From: Rhodobacteraceae bacterium HIMB11
GTDB lineage: Bacteria; Pseudomonadota; Alphaproteobacteria; Rhodobacterales; Rhodobacteraceae
Length of the DNA stretch: 64,000 nucleotides
Direction: 5' to 3'
NCBI GenBank assembly: GCA_000472185.1
Contig: AVDB01000005.1
Location: forward strand, 218,311-282,310
Positions 55,518 through 64,000 of this stretch are shown here, piece after piece. Numbering within the stretch: the stretch's first letter is position 1; each line of letters starts with the position of its first letter. The notes below the pieces were generated by a model. It saw only the letters and a program-made list of their open reading frames with translations. It was not told the DNA's origin and did no database searches. The position numbers and the translations under genes were made by a program.

Positions 55518-56848
55518 GTATTTTCACGCAGCTCGTAAGTGAGCTTTTGGGTATCCTTGCAACATTCGTGATGGTGCTGCCCTACCTGATTGGCTACGTC
55601 CTATTGATCATGCTGACGTTGGGTATTTGGCGGATTGTGCGGCGATTTATGACGCCAAAACAGGATTTTGGGGCGCTAAAAACGGTAACATTTGGAGATG
55701 AAAGCGCGGTCACATCAAATTCCGCGGCCTCGGTCATTTCAATTGTTTTGATCTTTGTCCTATGGGGATCATTTACGGGGTCCCGTTGGCTGCCCAGCGT
55801 ATTGCATATGCCAGGCGCATTTAAGGGTGAGGCAGGATTTTCCTACACGATTGAGCTTCCTGATGGATCAACACAAGATGCGACAGTAGATGTCGTCGTG
55901 TTTGGCGCTGGGGAAAACCCGCCAAAGCTTTTGGTCGACGAAGGTGCGCAGTCTGCAAAGAATGACGGTGTTGCGATCCAAGCATATCGGAACAAGCTTT
56001 TGAAATGGGATGCTAATGATGAATTCAGCCGCAAAGATGGGGCGAAAATTATTGCCGTTGATGGACAAGCAATCGCACCGGGTGGTGAGGTTTTTGTTCC
56101 AAACCTGCGCGTTGCCGTCACCCCCAAGGGGACACTGAACATCGAACCCGATAAAGGTGTGCAGATGGAGCCAATTTGGCTGCCCGCGCCAGAAGCAGTA
56201 AAGGACCGTTTGGTTGAAATCGCAACAGCGGGTTTCAAAAATTTCATGCTGGTCGAACACTTGGGGTATTCATTGTTCCGCGTTGTTGTTGGTTTCTTTT
56301 TTGGCGCGCTTGTCGGTATCCCACTGGGATATGCGATGGGTCTGTCCGATTGGTTCCGCGGTTGGTTTGACCCTATTGTTGAATTTATGCGCCCTGTTCC
56401 ACCGCTTGCGTTGATCCCGCTGGTGATCATTTGGGCTGGCATCGGCGAGGTTGGCAAAATTATCCTTCTGTTCTTAGCGGCACTTTGGATTATGGCAATC
56501 GCTGCGCGTGCGGGTGTGTCGGGCGTGCGTATATCAAAGGTGCATGCGGCCTATTCATTGGGCGCAAGTAAATGGCAAATCATGCGCTATGTGATCGTAC
56601 CCAACAGCTTGCCCGAAATCTTTACCGGCGCGCGTGTCGCGATGGGGGTTTGTTGGGGAACTGTTGTTGCTGCCGAATTGGTGGCCGCCGAAAAAGGGGC
56701 AGGCATGATGATTATGGTTGCATCAAAATTCCAGCAAACTGATGTTGTGATCCTAGGTATCATTTTGATTGGTGCGATCGGATTTGCGATCGACATGTTG
56801 ATGCGCTGGGCCGAAAAGGTCATGGTCCCGTGGAAAGGCCGCGGGTAG
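55514..56848 (+). CDS. tauC: Taurine ABC transporter permease, long form
   Basis: 444 residues, much longer than E. coli TauC (about 275). Two hydrophobic helices (about 12-38 and 72-90) are followed by an extra soluble region (about 95-230) and then the usual permease domain, starting at W-L-P-A-P-E-A-V and containing the EAA loop (S-L-G-A-S-K-W-Q-I). A related W-L-P-S segment precedes the extra region. The start ATG overlaps the tauB stop. Confidence 0.9.
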   Translation: MSIFTQLVSELLGILATFVMVLPYLIGYVLLIMLTLGIWRIVRRFMTPKQDFGALKTVTFGDESAVTSNSAASVISIVLIFVLWGSFTGSRWLPSVLHMPGAFKGEAGFSYTIELPDGSTQDATVDVVVFGAGENPPKLLVDEGAQSAKNDGVAIQAYRNKLLKWDANDEFSRKDGAKIIAVDGQAIAPGGEVFVPNLRVAVTPKGTLNIEPDKGVQMEPIWLPAPEAVKDRLVEIATAGFKNFMLVEHLGYSLFRVVVGFFFGALVGIPLGYAMGLSDWFRGWFDPIVEFMRPVPPLALIPLVIIWAGIGEVGKIILLFLAALWIMAIAARAGVSGVRISKVHAAYSLGASKWQIMRYVIVPNSLPEIFTGARVAMGVCWGTVVAAELVAAEKGAGMMIMVASKFQQTDVVILGIILIGAIGFAIDMLMRWAEKVMVPWKGRG

Positions 56849-56894
56849 GCATTATTAAATTGTGTGCGCCCTGACGGGCGCACGCAGGATTCAA

Positions 56895-56936
56895 AAAACG
56901 CATGCTCAAACATGAAATGTTTTGCGCGTGCGTTTT
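56895..56936. terminator. Nested bidirectional terminator between tauC and parC
   Basis: Outer stem aaaacgcatgc (56895-56905) and gcgtgcgtttt (56926-56936) with one mismatch; inner stem aaacat (56908-56913) and atgttt (56917-56922). A second, shorter hairpin, gtgcgccc/gggcgcac, lies at 56864-56883. Confidence 0.75.
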
Positions 56937-56941
56937 GATTT

Positions 56942-59248
56942 TTAGCTTGTGAATTTGTTGTCCCGTGGGAAGCCGCGTGGCGCCATGCGCCCCGCGCTTG
57001 CCCGTTTTGCGATCCATTCGGCCAGATCGTTTTCGGTGCGTGTACGTCCCGCAGGGTCCAGCCAACTTAGGCCTTCTTCTAGGTTAAAGGTGGTCGCATC
57101 GGACAATCCGCCGTCCTTATATTTTTGTAGGCGAACACCTTTGCCCCGCCCCATTTCAGGTAATTCTTCGATAGAGAAGATCAAAACCTTGCGGTTCTCA
57201 CCGACAACGGCAATGTGATCACCTTTCACAACGCGACACACGGAGGCGACACTATCACCTTTCACATTCAGCACTTGTTTGCCTGTCCGCGTTTGGGCTA
57301 TCACATCATCCTGAGGAACAATAAATCCATCACCCGCGCTTGATGCGACCAATAATTTTGTTCCTGCTGTATAGGTAAACATCGTCACAATTGCGGCCTC
57401 GTTCGGGAGGTCAACCATCAAGCGCAGCGGTTCACCCATGCCCCGTCCACCGGGCAGATTTGCGCAAGAGACGGTGTAAAACCGCCCGTTGCTGCCCAAG
57501 ACCAAGAGGCGGTCGGTGGTTTCCGCATGGAAAATGAACGCAGGGCCATCGCCGTCTTTGTACTTCAATTCGCGGTTCAGGTCGATGTGACCCGTCATGG
57601 CGCGGATCCATCCCATTTTCGAACATACAATCGTAATGGGTTCACGTTCGATCATCGCCTCGATTGGGACATCTTCTGCTTCTGCGGCTTCGGCAAATTG
57701 GCTGCAACGTGCGCCACCAGCGTAATCTTTGCCGAATTGCTTTTTGGTGTCTTTCAACTGCTCTGCAACACGTGCCCATTGCAAGCTATCGCTTGCCAAT
57801 AAATCGCTGAGGCCTGCGCGTTCTTCCATTAATGCATCGCGTTCGCGCACCAATTCCATTTCTTCCAAACGCCGCAAAGAGCGCAACCGCATGTTCAAAA
57901 TGGCTTCGGCTTGGACTTCGGTCAGTTCCCCTTCGCGCCCTGTATCTGGCCCAGCATAGTCCATCTCTGATGTGGCGCGCACATGATCGACTTGCCAACT
58001 TTCGGCCATCAGCGCCAGTTTCGGGTCCTCGTCATAGCGGATAATGTCAATGACGCGATCCAAATTAAGGAAGGCGATGATCAGGCCTTCTAAAACCTCA
58101 AGGCGGTGATCAATTTTTTCAACGCGGAATGTGGTGCGGCGCACCAAAACGTCACGACGGTGATCAAGGAAAGCACGCAGAACTTCTTTCAGGCTGCACA
58201 CCTTGGGCGTGACACCGTCGATCAATACGTTCATGTTCAGTGAAAAACGCACCTCAAGATCAGAGTTTTTGAACATTGTGTTCATCAAGACATCTGGATC
58301 CACGTTTTTCGATTTCGGTTCCAATATCATGCGAATGTCGTCGGCACTTTCATCACGAACATCGGCAAGGATCGGGATCTTTTTGGAATTGATCAGTTCC
58401 GCAATCTTTTCGATCAGCTTTGATTTTTGGACCTGATACGGGATTTCGGTAATGACGATTTGCCATTGTCCACGGCCTAAATCCTCGACCTCCCATCTTG
58501 CGCGTAACCTGAAGGATCCACGCCCAGTGGCATAGGCGTTGCGAATATTTTCGGGGCTTTCGACAATTATACCACCCGTTGGGAAATCAGGGCCCGGCAC
58601 GTAATTCAACAATGTGTCGTCGCGGGCATCGGGTGTTTTGATCAGATGCAGACAGGCATCGCACAGTTCCGCGATGTTATGGGGCGGAATGTTTGTCGCC
58701 ATACCCACCGCAATGCCACTGGCACCATTGGCCAATAGGTTTGGAAAACTGGCAGGTAGGACAACGGGTTCCTGCAATGTGCCGTCATAGTTGTCACGAA
58801 AATCGACCGCATTTTCGTTTAGGCCGTCCAACAATGCCTCGGCCAAGGCGGTCATGCGGGCCTCGGTGTATCGGCTGGCTGCGGGGTTGTCGCCGTCGAT
58901 GTTGCCAAAGTTTCCTTGGCCGTCAACCAATGGATAGCGGACGTTGAAATCCTGCGCTAAGCGCGCCATCGCGTCGTAGATCGCGGCGTCCCCATGCGGA
59001 TGATAGTTGCCCATGACATCGCCACTGATTTTTGCGGATTTCCGAAACCCACCTACTGAGGCCAAGCGCAATTCGCGCATTGCATAAAGAATGCGCCGAT
59101 GCACGGGCTTTAATCCATCACGAGCATCCGGCAAGGCGCGGTGCATAATTGTGGATAGGGCATAGGTCAGATACCGCTCGCCGATCGCGCGGCGCAAGGG
59201 TTCAGCAAGGATCAGTCCAGTGTCGGTGGGGTCGTTGGTATCACTCAT
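56942..59248 (-). CDS. parC: DNA topoisomerase IV subunit A
   Basis: 768 residues from ATG 59248. R-A-L-P-D-A-R-D-G-L-K-P-V-H-R-R-I-L starts the breakage-reunion domain, Y-H-P-H-G-D follows, and the catalytic tyrosine is in S-R-Y-T-E-A-R-M. A C-terminal beta-propeller domain follows. It decatenates daughter chromosomes together with ParE, which is not in the window. The upstream open frame to 59305 is not family-like. Confidence 0.94.
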   Translation of the reverse strand: MSDTNDPTDTGLILAEPLRRAIGERYLTYALSTIMHRALPDARDGLKPVHRRILYAMRELRLASVGGFRKSAKISGDVMGNYHPHGDAAIYDAMARLAQDFNVRYPLVDGQGNFGNIDGDNPAASRYTEARMTALAEALLDGLNENAVDFRDNYDGTLQEPVVLPASFPNLLANGASGIAVGMATNIPPHNIAELCDACLHLIKTPDARDDTLLNYVPGPDFPTGGIIVESPENIRNAYATGRGSFRLRARWEVEDLGRGQWQIVITEIPYQVQKSKLIEKIAELINSKKIPILADVRDESADDIRMILEPKSKNVDPDVLMNTMFKNSDLEVRFSLNMNVLIDGVTPKVCSLKEVLRAFLDHRRDVLVRRTTFRVEKIDHRLEVLEGLIIAFLNLDRVIDIIRYDEDPKLALMAESWQVDHVRATSEMDYAGPDTGREGELTEVQAEAILNMRLRSLRRLEEMELVRERDALMEERAGLSDLLASDSLQWARVAEQLKDTKKQFGKDYAGGARCSQFAEAAEAEDVPIEAMIEREPITIVCSKMGWIRAMTGHIDLNRELKYKDGDGPAFIFHAETTDRLLVLGSNGRFYTVSCANLPGGRGMGEPLRLMVDLPNEAAIVTMFTYTAGTKLLVASSAGDGFIVPQDDVIAQTRTGKQVLNVKGDSVASVCRVVKGDHIAVVGENRKVLIFSIEELPEMGRGKGVRLQKYKDGGLSDATTFNLEEGLSWLDPAGRTRTENDLAEWIAKRASAGRMAPRGFPRDNKFTS

Positions 59249-59387
59249 GTCGAATTGATACTCTGCAACTAGAATGGGGTAAAGCATCCATCCGGGAAAA
59301 AACACCGAATTTTCCGATAATACTTTAGGGTATAATAAACATTAAAAAGAATCACGCGTTTGCTTTTCGTAAAGGGTTAAGGGTAAG

Positions 59388-59922
59388 ATGTGGAAGTATT
59401 TTTTTGTGCTTTGTCATGTTGGGCTGGGCGTTTCTTGAACTAAGTGGCGGTGTGGATTTTGAATCCGCACTGGCAACGTCGGTTTCTGAAGTGGTTGCAC
59501 CATCGGAGGATGCTGAACCAATCGATCGATCCTTTGATCGAGAAGAGGTTGCGCGCGCCGCAACAAACGCCCTACGCAGTATTGAATTTGACGATCACAC
59601 AGAGTCGGCAGCACCCGTCAATGTTGTGACAGACGCGGCGTTGTGGAAAGTCAGCGCAGACACAGAAACAAGTGCGATTATCGAAAATATTTTGGATGAT
59701 GTGATGCCCGTTGTTACCGCAGCGCTACCAAGCGATGAAAACCTTTACGCTGTATCGGTCAATCGGGCGAATATGCGCAACGGGCCAAGCACGCGCAACG
59801 GTGTCATTGCCAAGTTGGAACGCGGGACCGCGGTTCAGCTGTTGCCCAGTTCATCTGGATCATGGGTAAAATTACGCGTCGTGGCAACAAATCGGCTTGG
59901 TTGGAATCCAAACAACTGTTGA
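59388..59922 (+). pseudogene. Exported SH3-domain protein with probable frameshifts
   Basis: The continuous frame runs from TTG 59404 to 59922 (172 codons) and ends with a bacterial SH3_3 domain (V-N-R-A-N-M-R-N-G-P-S-T-R-N-G-V and V-K-L-R-V-V). The natural start appears to be ATG 59388 (M-W-K-Y-F, with ribosome-binding AAGGG), in another frame; removing one T from the T7 run at 59399-59405 joins them into a signal-peptide start. Near 59885 a second shift would replace the short end by S-A-W-L-E-S-K-Q-L-L, which fits SH3 ends better. Either two indels or sequence errors. Confidence 0.6.
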
Positions 59923-59987
59923 AAAAAGCTGACTAGTAAAACCATCAAAAATCCCCCATGTTAACGCGAAAAATTGGGGATGACAGG

Positions 59988-60815
59988 ATGACAAAAACGG
60001 TTTTGATGACAGGGTGTTCCTCGGGGATTGGATATGATGCGGCGCATGGTATGGCCGCACGCGGCTGGCGTGTCTTTGCGACATGCCGAAAGCAAGAAGA
60101 TTGTGCGCGCCTGCGGGATGAAGGGCTAGAAAGCTTCCCACTTGATTATGAGGATGAGGAAAGCCTTCGCGGCGCTGTGGCCGAAACTTTGCGGCGTACG
60201 GGCGGCACGCTTGATGCGCTTTATAACAACGGGGCCTATGCCATTCCTGGCGCTGTTGAGGATTTGCCGCGTGACGCATTGCGCGCAATTTATGAGGCGA
60301 ATTTGTTTGGTTATCACGATTTAACGCGCATGATCATCCCCGTGATGCGGGCACAGGGCCATGGGAGGCTTGTGAATTGTTCGTCTGTATTGGGGTTCAC
60401 ACCCATGAAGTGGCGCGGGGCCTATGTTTCCACAAAATTCGCGTTAGAAGGTCTGACCCAAACGCTACGCTTAGAAATGCAGGACACGCCCATTCACGTG
60501 AGTTTGATCCAACCTGGGCCGATCACCTCGGACATTCGACAAAATTCCATTCCCCATTTTGAAAAATGGATTGATTGGCGTGGGTCGGCACGTGCAGATC
60601 AATATGAAAATACATTAATAAAGCGACTTTACGAAAGCCGTGGCCCAGATCGTTTTGAGCTTCCTGCGGATGCAGTGACGATCAAATTGGCACATGCGCT
60701 AGAGGCGAAAACGCCACGTTACAATTATTATGTCACACGCCCAACATATATGATGGTGGCATTAAAACGCGTGTTACCCGCGCGCCTGTTTGAATGGGTG
60801 GTGGCGAAGGGGTAG
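59988..60815 (+). CDS. Short-chain dehydrogenase/reductase
   Basis: 275 residues from ATG 59988. The cofactor loop is T-G-C-S-S-G-I-G and the active site is S-S-V then Y-V-S-T-K. It resembles SDRs acting on retinol-like or fatty substrates (classical type), but the substrate is not predictable. The GGATGACAGG region before the ATG provides a ribosome-binding site. Neighbours give no pathway context. Confidence 0.85.
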   Translation: MTKTVLMTGCSSGIGYDAAHGMAARGWRVFATCRKQEDCARLRDEGLESFPLDYEDEESLRGAVAETLRRTGGTLDALYNNGAYAIPGAVEDLPRDALRAIYEANLFGYHDLTRMIIPVMRAQGHGRLVNCSSVLGFTPMKWRGAYVSTKFALEGLTQTLRLEMQDTPIHVSLIQPGPITSDIRQNSIPHFEKWIDWRGSARADQYENTLIKRLYESRGPDRFELPADAVTIKLAHALEAKTPRYNYYVTRPTYMMVALKRVLPARLFEWVVAKG

Positions 60816-60901
60816 GGCCAATTCGAATTTTTTTCGGGATTGGCATTCGCTTTTGTGCGGAAGACCGCTAGATACAGGCACAAAGACGAAGGAGTAATGA
60901 C

Positions 60902-61105
60902 ATGGCTGGCGATCCGCTGTTCATATTGGTGGTACTGTCGATGGCTGCGGTGGCGGTTATCTTGATTATTGGCATCGGTGGCTTTGGCCGTGGTGGTGAG
61001 TTTAACCGCAAATATGCAAATAAGTTGATGCAACTTCGCATTGCTGCACAGTTTGTTGCTGTGTTGATTATTCTTGCGTTTGTTTACTTTACCTCTGGGG
61101 GCTGA
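60902..61105 (+). CDS. Twin transmembrane protein (HIG1-like)
   Basis: 67 residues with two hydrophobic helices (about 6-27 and 46-64) joined by a basic loop R-K-Y-A-N-K-L-M-Q-L-R. This layout fits the small HIG1/twin-TM proteins of Rhodobacteraceae, related to respiratory supercomplex factors. It follows AAGGAG and lies 3 bp before the adenosyltransferase gene, so they are co-transcribed. Function here is unproven. Confidence 0.8.
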   Translation: MAGDPLFILVVLSMAAVAVILIIGIGGFGRGGEFNRKYANKLMQLRIAAQFVAVLIILAFVYFTSGG

Positions 61106-61108
61106 ATC

Positions 61109-61681
61109 GTGGTTGTTCTGAATAAAATTTACACCAAAACGGGAGATGCGGGGGAAACCGCGCTGGGGAACGGATCACGTGTTGCAAAACATTCCTTGCG
61201 TGTGACAGCTTATGGAACCACGGACGAATTAAACGCTGCCGTGGGTATGGCGCGGTTGGACGCAGAGGGTGAGTTGGACAAACTTTTGTCGCTGATCCAG
61301 AATGATCTTTTTGATTTAGGTGCTGATTTATGCCGTCCAGAAATGGAAAACGATAAGGACGCAGAATATCCACCTCTGCGGATTATCGATGCGCAGGTGG
61401 ATCGACTTGAAGCGGAAATTGACGTCATGAACGATAAGTTGGAATCCTTACGCAGTTTTATTCTGCCGGGCGGATCGGCATTGGCGGCCAAACTACACGT
61501 TTGCCGCACAGTTGCACGGCGCGCGGAACGTTTGTGCGTTGAGTTGGCCACGATGGAAGAGATCAATCCTGCCGCTGTGAAATACCTAAACCGTCTGTCA
61601 GACTGGTTTTTTGTTGCAGGTCGGATTGCCAATAATAACGGCGCGGATGACGTACTTTGGGTGCCTGGCGCGAACCGTTAG
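61109..61681 (+). CDS. Cob(I)yrinic acid a,c-diamide adenosyltransferase (PduO type)
   Basis: 190 residues starting at GTG 61109. I-Y-T-K-T-G-D-A-G-E-T, then V-T-A-Y-G-T-T-D-E-L-N-A and A-R-R-A-E-R-L are the ATP-binding and helix-bundle motifs of PduO/MMAB. It makes adenosylcobalamin. It is in an operon with the twin-TM gene and upstream of etfBA. The call is secure at family level. Confidence 0.92.
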   Translation: MVVLNKIYTKTGDAGETALGNGSRVAKHSLRVTAYGTTDELNAAVGMARLDAEGELDKLLSLIQNDLFDLGADLCRPEMENDKDAEYPPLRIIDAQVDRLEAEIDVMNDKLESLRSFILPGGSALAAKLHVCRTVARRAERLCVELATMEEINPAAVKYLNRLSDWFFVAGRIANNNGADDVLWVPGANR

Positions 61682-61820
61682 CGCAATAATATTGCGGAAC
61701 GCGACGTTCTTTTGCAAAGGCGTGACGATTTTGCCCTATTACACCGCTGAACAAACCTATATCTAGGGCGGCAAAGCGAGTAATGACTCGGGAATTTTGT
61801 CGTTAAGGAGACCTATGATC

Positions 61821-62579
61821 ATGAAGGTACTTGTGCCTGTCAAGCGCGTGATCGACTACAACGTGAAGGTTCGTGTAAAAGCGGATGGTTCAGGTGTCGA
61901 TCTGGCGAACGTAAAAATGTCAATGAACCCATTTGACGAAATCGCAGTGGAAGAAGCCATTCGCCTGAAAGAAAAAGGTTTGGCAGAAGAGGTTGTGGTT
62001 GTTTCAATCGGTGTTGAAAAATCACAAGAAACCCTGCGCACCGCATTGGCGATGGGTGCAGACCGCGCGATCTTGGTCACAGCGACAGAGGATGTTCACA
62101 ATGACATCGAGCCATTGGCAGTTGCGAAAATCCTAAAAGCGATCGTCGATGAAGAGCAGCCAGGTGTTGTTCTGTGCGGTAAGCAGGCGATTGACAATGA
62201 CATGAACGCGACAGGTCAGATGTTGTCAGCCCTTCTTGGTTGGTCACAAGCGACGTTCGCATCAGAAGTTAGTGTCGAAGGTGACAGCGCAACAGTGACA
62301 CGTGAAGTAGACGGTGGTCTGCAAACAATCAAAGTGAAGATGCCAGCGGTTATCACCGTTGACCTACGTTTGAATGAACCACGTTATGCATCACTTCCAA
62401 ACATCATGAAGGCCAAGAAAAAGCCGCTGGACACAAAAACAGCAGCGGACCTTGGTGTTGATGTGACACCACGTTTGAAGATCGTTTCAACAGGTGAACC
62501 ACAAGCGCGCGCGGCGGGTATTAAGGTTGGTTCTGTTGATGAATTGGTATCGAAACTTAAAGAAGCAGGAGCAGTCTAA
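61821..62579 (+). CDS. etfB: Electron transfer flavoprotein subunit beta
   Basis: 252 residues from ATG 61821: [13 protein letters not shown] is the family start. ATG 61815 is also possible, but AAGGAG at 61805-61810 is only 4 bp from it. The signature [20 protein letters not shown] lies near residue 190. It binds AMP and pairs with EtfA to carry electrons from acyl-CoA and other dehydrogenases to ETF-QO at 5371-7023. It overlaps etfA by one base. Confidence 0.95.
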   Translation: MKVLVPVKRVIDYNVKVRVKADGSGVDLANVKMSMNPFDEIAVEEAIRLKEKGLAEEVVVVSIGVEKSQETLRTALAMGADRAILVTATEDVHNDIEPLAVAKILKAIVDEEQPGVVLCGKQAIDNDMNATGQMLSALLGWSQATFASEVSVEGDSATVTREVDGGLQTIKVKMPAVITVDLRLNEPRYASLPNIMKAKKKPLDTKTAADLGVDVTPRLKIVSTGEPQARAAGIKVGSVDELVSKLKEAGAV

Positions 62580-63508
62580 TGGCAGTTCTACTACTTGCAG
62601 AAGTGAATGACGCAGAGTTGGCACTGGATGCCACAGCGAAAGCAGTCAGTGCCGCAAAATCATTGGGTGACGTAACAGTTCTGTGCGCATCTGCTGGATG
62701 TGGCGGCGCGGCAGAGGCGGCGGCGAAATTGGATGGCGTTGCAAAAGTTCTATGTGCAGATGACGCGGCCTATGGGAACGGCTTGGCCGAACCTGTTGCG
62801 GGTTTGATCGTTTCGTTGGCAGGGGATTACGAACATATCGTAGCACCCGCAACAAACTCTGCCAAAAACATCCTTCCACGCGTCGCAGCGATGTTGGACG
62901 TTATGGTGATCACCGACGTAACCGCGGTTGTAAATGGCAATACGTTTGAACGCCCGATTTATGCAGGCAACGCAATTCAAACGGTTGAATCCGCAGATGC
63001 CAAGAAAGTGATTTCTTTCCGCACAGCGAACTTTGACGCAGCAGGCGAAGGTGGTTCAGCAACTGTAGAAGGTATCGCGGCGGCGAGTAACCCTGAATTG
63101 TCAGAATGGGTCGAAGACAAAGTCGCAAGCAGCGATCGCCCAGAATTGACATCAGCAGGTGTTGTTGTTTCAGGCGGTCGTGGTGTTGGTTCAGAAGAAA
63201 GCTTTGCAATCATCGAAGGTCTGGCTGACAAGCTTGGCGCGGCTGTTGGCGCATCACGCGCGGCGGTTGACAGTGGTTATGCACCAAACGATTGGCAAGT
63301 TGGTCAAACAGGTAAAGTTGTTGCCCCTGACCTATATGTTGCGGTTGGTATTTCAGGTGCAATTCAGCACTTGGCAGGGATGAAAGATTCAAAAATCATC
63401 GTTGCGATCAACAAAGACGAAGAAGCCCCAATTTTCCAAGTCGCCGACTATGGTTTGGTTGCGGATTTGTTCGATGCTGTGCCAGAGCTAACGGACAAGC
63501 TTAGCTAA
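62579..63508 (+). CDS. etfA: Electron transfer flavoprotein subunit alpha
   Basis: 309 residues, the usual length. The C-terminal FAD domain carries V-V-S-G-G-R-G-V-G-S and S-R-A-A-V-D-S-G-Y, then V-A-V-G-I-S-G-A-I-Q-H-L-A-G-M. It holds the FAD of the ETF heterodimer. TAATG couples it to etfB. A terminator follows at 63534-63561. Confidence 0.95.
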   Translation: MAVLLLAEVNDAELALDATAKAVSAAKSLGDVTVLCASAGCGGAAEAAAKLDGVAKVLCADDAAYGNGLAEPVAGLIVSLAGDYEHIVAPATNSAKNILPRVAAMLDVMVITDVTAVVNGNTFERPIYAGNAIQTVESADAKKVISFRTANFDAAGEGGSATVEGIAAASNPELSEWVEDKVASSDRPELTSAGVVVSGGRGVGSEESFAIIEGLADKLGAAVGASRAAVDSGYAPNDWQVGQTGKVVAPDLYVAVGISGAIQHLAGMKDSKIIVAINKDEEAPIFQVADYGLVADLFDAVPELTDKLS

Positions 63509-63533
63509 GCTGCAGCGATATTGATTCCTTATT

Positions 63534-63561
63534 AAACCCGTCCTTGAAAAAGGGCGGGTTT
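63534..63561. terminator. Terminator after etfA
   Basis: Twelve-bp stem with one G-T pair, aaacccgtcctt at 63534-63545 and aagggcgggttt at 63550-63561, with a gaaa loop. It also overlaps the 3' end of the minus-strand small ORF. Confidence 0.8.
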
Positions 63562-63756
63562 AATGTTTCTTCATGCGTTCTCTGAAGGCTTGCTGATATT
63601 GATTTAGGTTTTCTGCCGCACGTTTTTCGCGTTCAACTTTTCACGCAGACTTTCGCGAATGCCAAGCAAGCGGATTACAACATAAAACCCCACAGGGACC
63701 GTCAGGATCAACATACCCATGGAAAGCATTCTGATATAGGCATCAGAATTCGCCAT
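63560..63756 (-). pseudogene. Small membrane protein ORF with a probable 1-bp deletion
   Basis: From ATG 63756 a product with one hydrophobic helix (M-L-I-L-T-V-P-V-G-F-Y-V-V-I) runs to a stop after V-R-Q-K-T. Shifting frame at the AAAAG run near 63640 gives a natural charged tail, E-R-E-K-R-A-A-E-N-L-N-Q-Y-Q-Q-A-F, ending M-K-K-H at the stop 63560-63562. One missing A would explain this. Family not recognised. Confidence 0.45.
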
Positions 63757-63892
63757 GATTTGGTAGCGCGTTGGAACGACGTTTCCAAAAATTCTTCAAC
63801 CTGTGCCGAAAACCCAAGTAACGTGGCAACAATCATTGCCAAAGCAACCAGAATAAAAATCACCAAAAACGCGCGAACGATTTTTCAATCAT
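63708..63892 (-). pseudogene. Second small membrane ORF, frame broken near its start
   Basis: A frame containing A-F-L-V-I-F-I-L-V-A-L-A-M-I-V-A (one membrane helix) and V-E-E-F-L-E-T-S-F ends at 63708-63710. The only suitable ATG, 63890-63892 (M-I-E-K), is one base out of frame; an extra A in the A5 run after it would join them. It overlaps the ORF above. No ribosome-binding site is visible, so it is a weak call. Confidence 0.35.
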
Positions 63893-63976
63893 TTAAAAAG
63901 ACACCGACATCACGAATAACGTGTCCCAAAACTATAGTTAGCTTAAGCGTAATTCAATGCTGGAATACCTAACGAA

Positions 63977-64000
63977 AAAAGAGCGCCGAAGCGCTCTTTT
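63977..64000. terminator. Terminator at the window end
   Basis: Ten-bp perfect stem, aaaagagcgc at 63977-63986 and gcgctctttt at 63991-64000, with loop cgaa. It probably belongs to a gene beyond the window on either strand. Confidence 0.75.

Overview
The window is chromosomal DNA of an alphaproteobacterium, almost certainly a Rhodobacteraceae (Roseobacter-group) marine heterotroph with a GC content near one half. Supporting signs are the block ffh-GNAT-chorismate mutase-rpsP-rimM-trmD-rplS-rpmE, the split atpI-B-E-F'-F operon, a CcrM methyltransferase with GANTC sites at its promoter, COQ9 and ETF-ubiquinone oxidoreductase genes, and a complete taurine dissimilation locus. I see no rRNA, tRNA, CRISPR array, insertion sequence or prophage.

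Layout. 1-30 kb is mostly housekeeping: a broken Hint-domain gene, rpsU, COQ9, two quinone oxidoreductases, greA, ETF-QO, a TPR protein, ispE, a polyprenyl diphosphate synthase, a LacI regulator, a NusG paralogue ahead of galU and a phosphohexomutase, sulfate activation (cysD, cysNC), a transsulfuration enzyme, rnhB, ccrM, alkB, mutY, dciA, a DsbA-like protein, a CoA-transferase, lpxK and waaA. 30-40 kb holds the ribosomal/SRP block, a LysR and an ArsR regulator, and the F0 part of ATP synthase. 40-57 kb is the sulfonate region. 57-64 kb has parC, an SH3 gene with frame breaks, an SDR, cobalamin adenosyltransferase, etfB and etfA, and broken small membrane ORFs.

The sulfonate region forms one metabolic unit. 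TauABC imports taurine, Tpa transaminates it to sulfoacetaldehyde, and Xsc releases sulfite and acetyl phosphate. Pta makes acetyl-CoA, and a citrate synthase gene inside the cluster can feed that into the TCA cycle. The cytoplasmic SoeABC complex oxidises sulfite and a TauE/SafE protein can export sulfur oxyanions. A MocR-type regulator (TauR) sits between xsc and tpa. I find a direct repeat of CTGG-type half-sites with an exact 23-bp period upstream of xsc, tauR and tpa, which I propose are the TauR operators.

Non-coding points of interest are five GANTC sites in 141 bp at the ccrM start, four 11-bp GTCGGT repeats upstream of the chorismate mutase gene, four consecutive hairpins upstream of ffh, and an unlisted 59-aa membrane-protein gene between rpsP and rimM. 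Several genes (Hint protein, XRE regulator, SH3 protein, terminal small membrane ORFs) carry single-base disruptions. From sequence alone I cannot separate real decay from assembly error.
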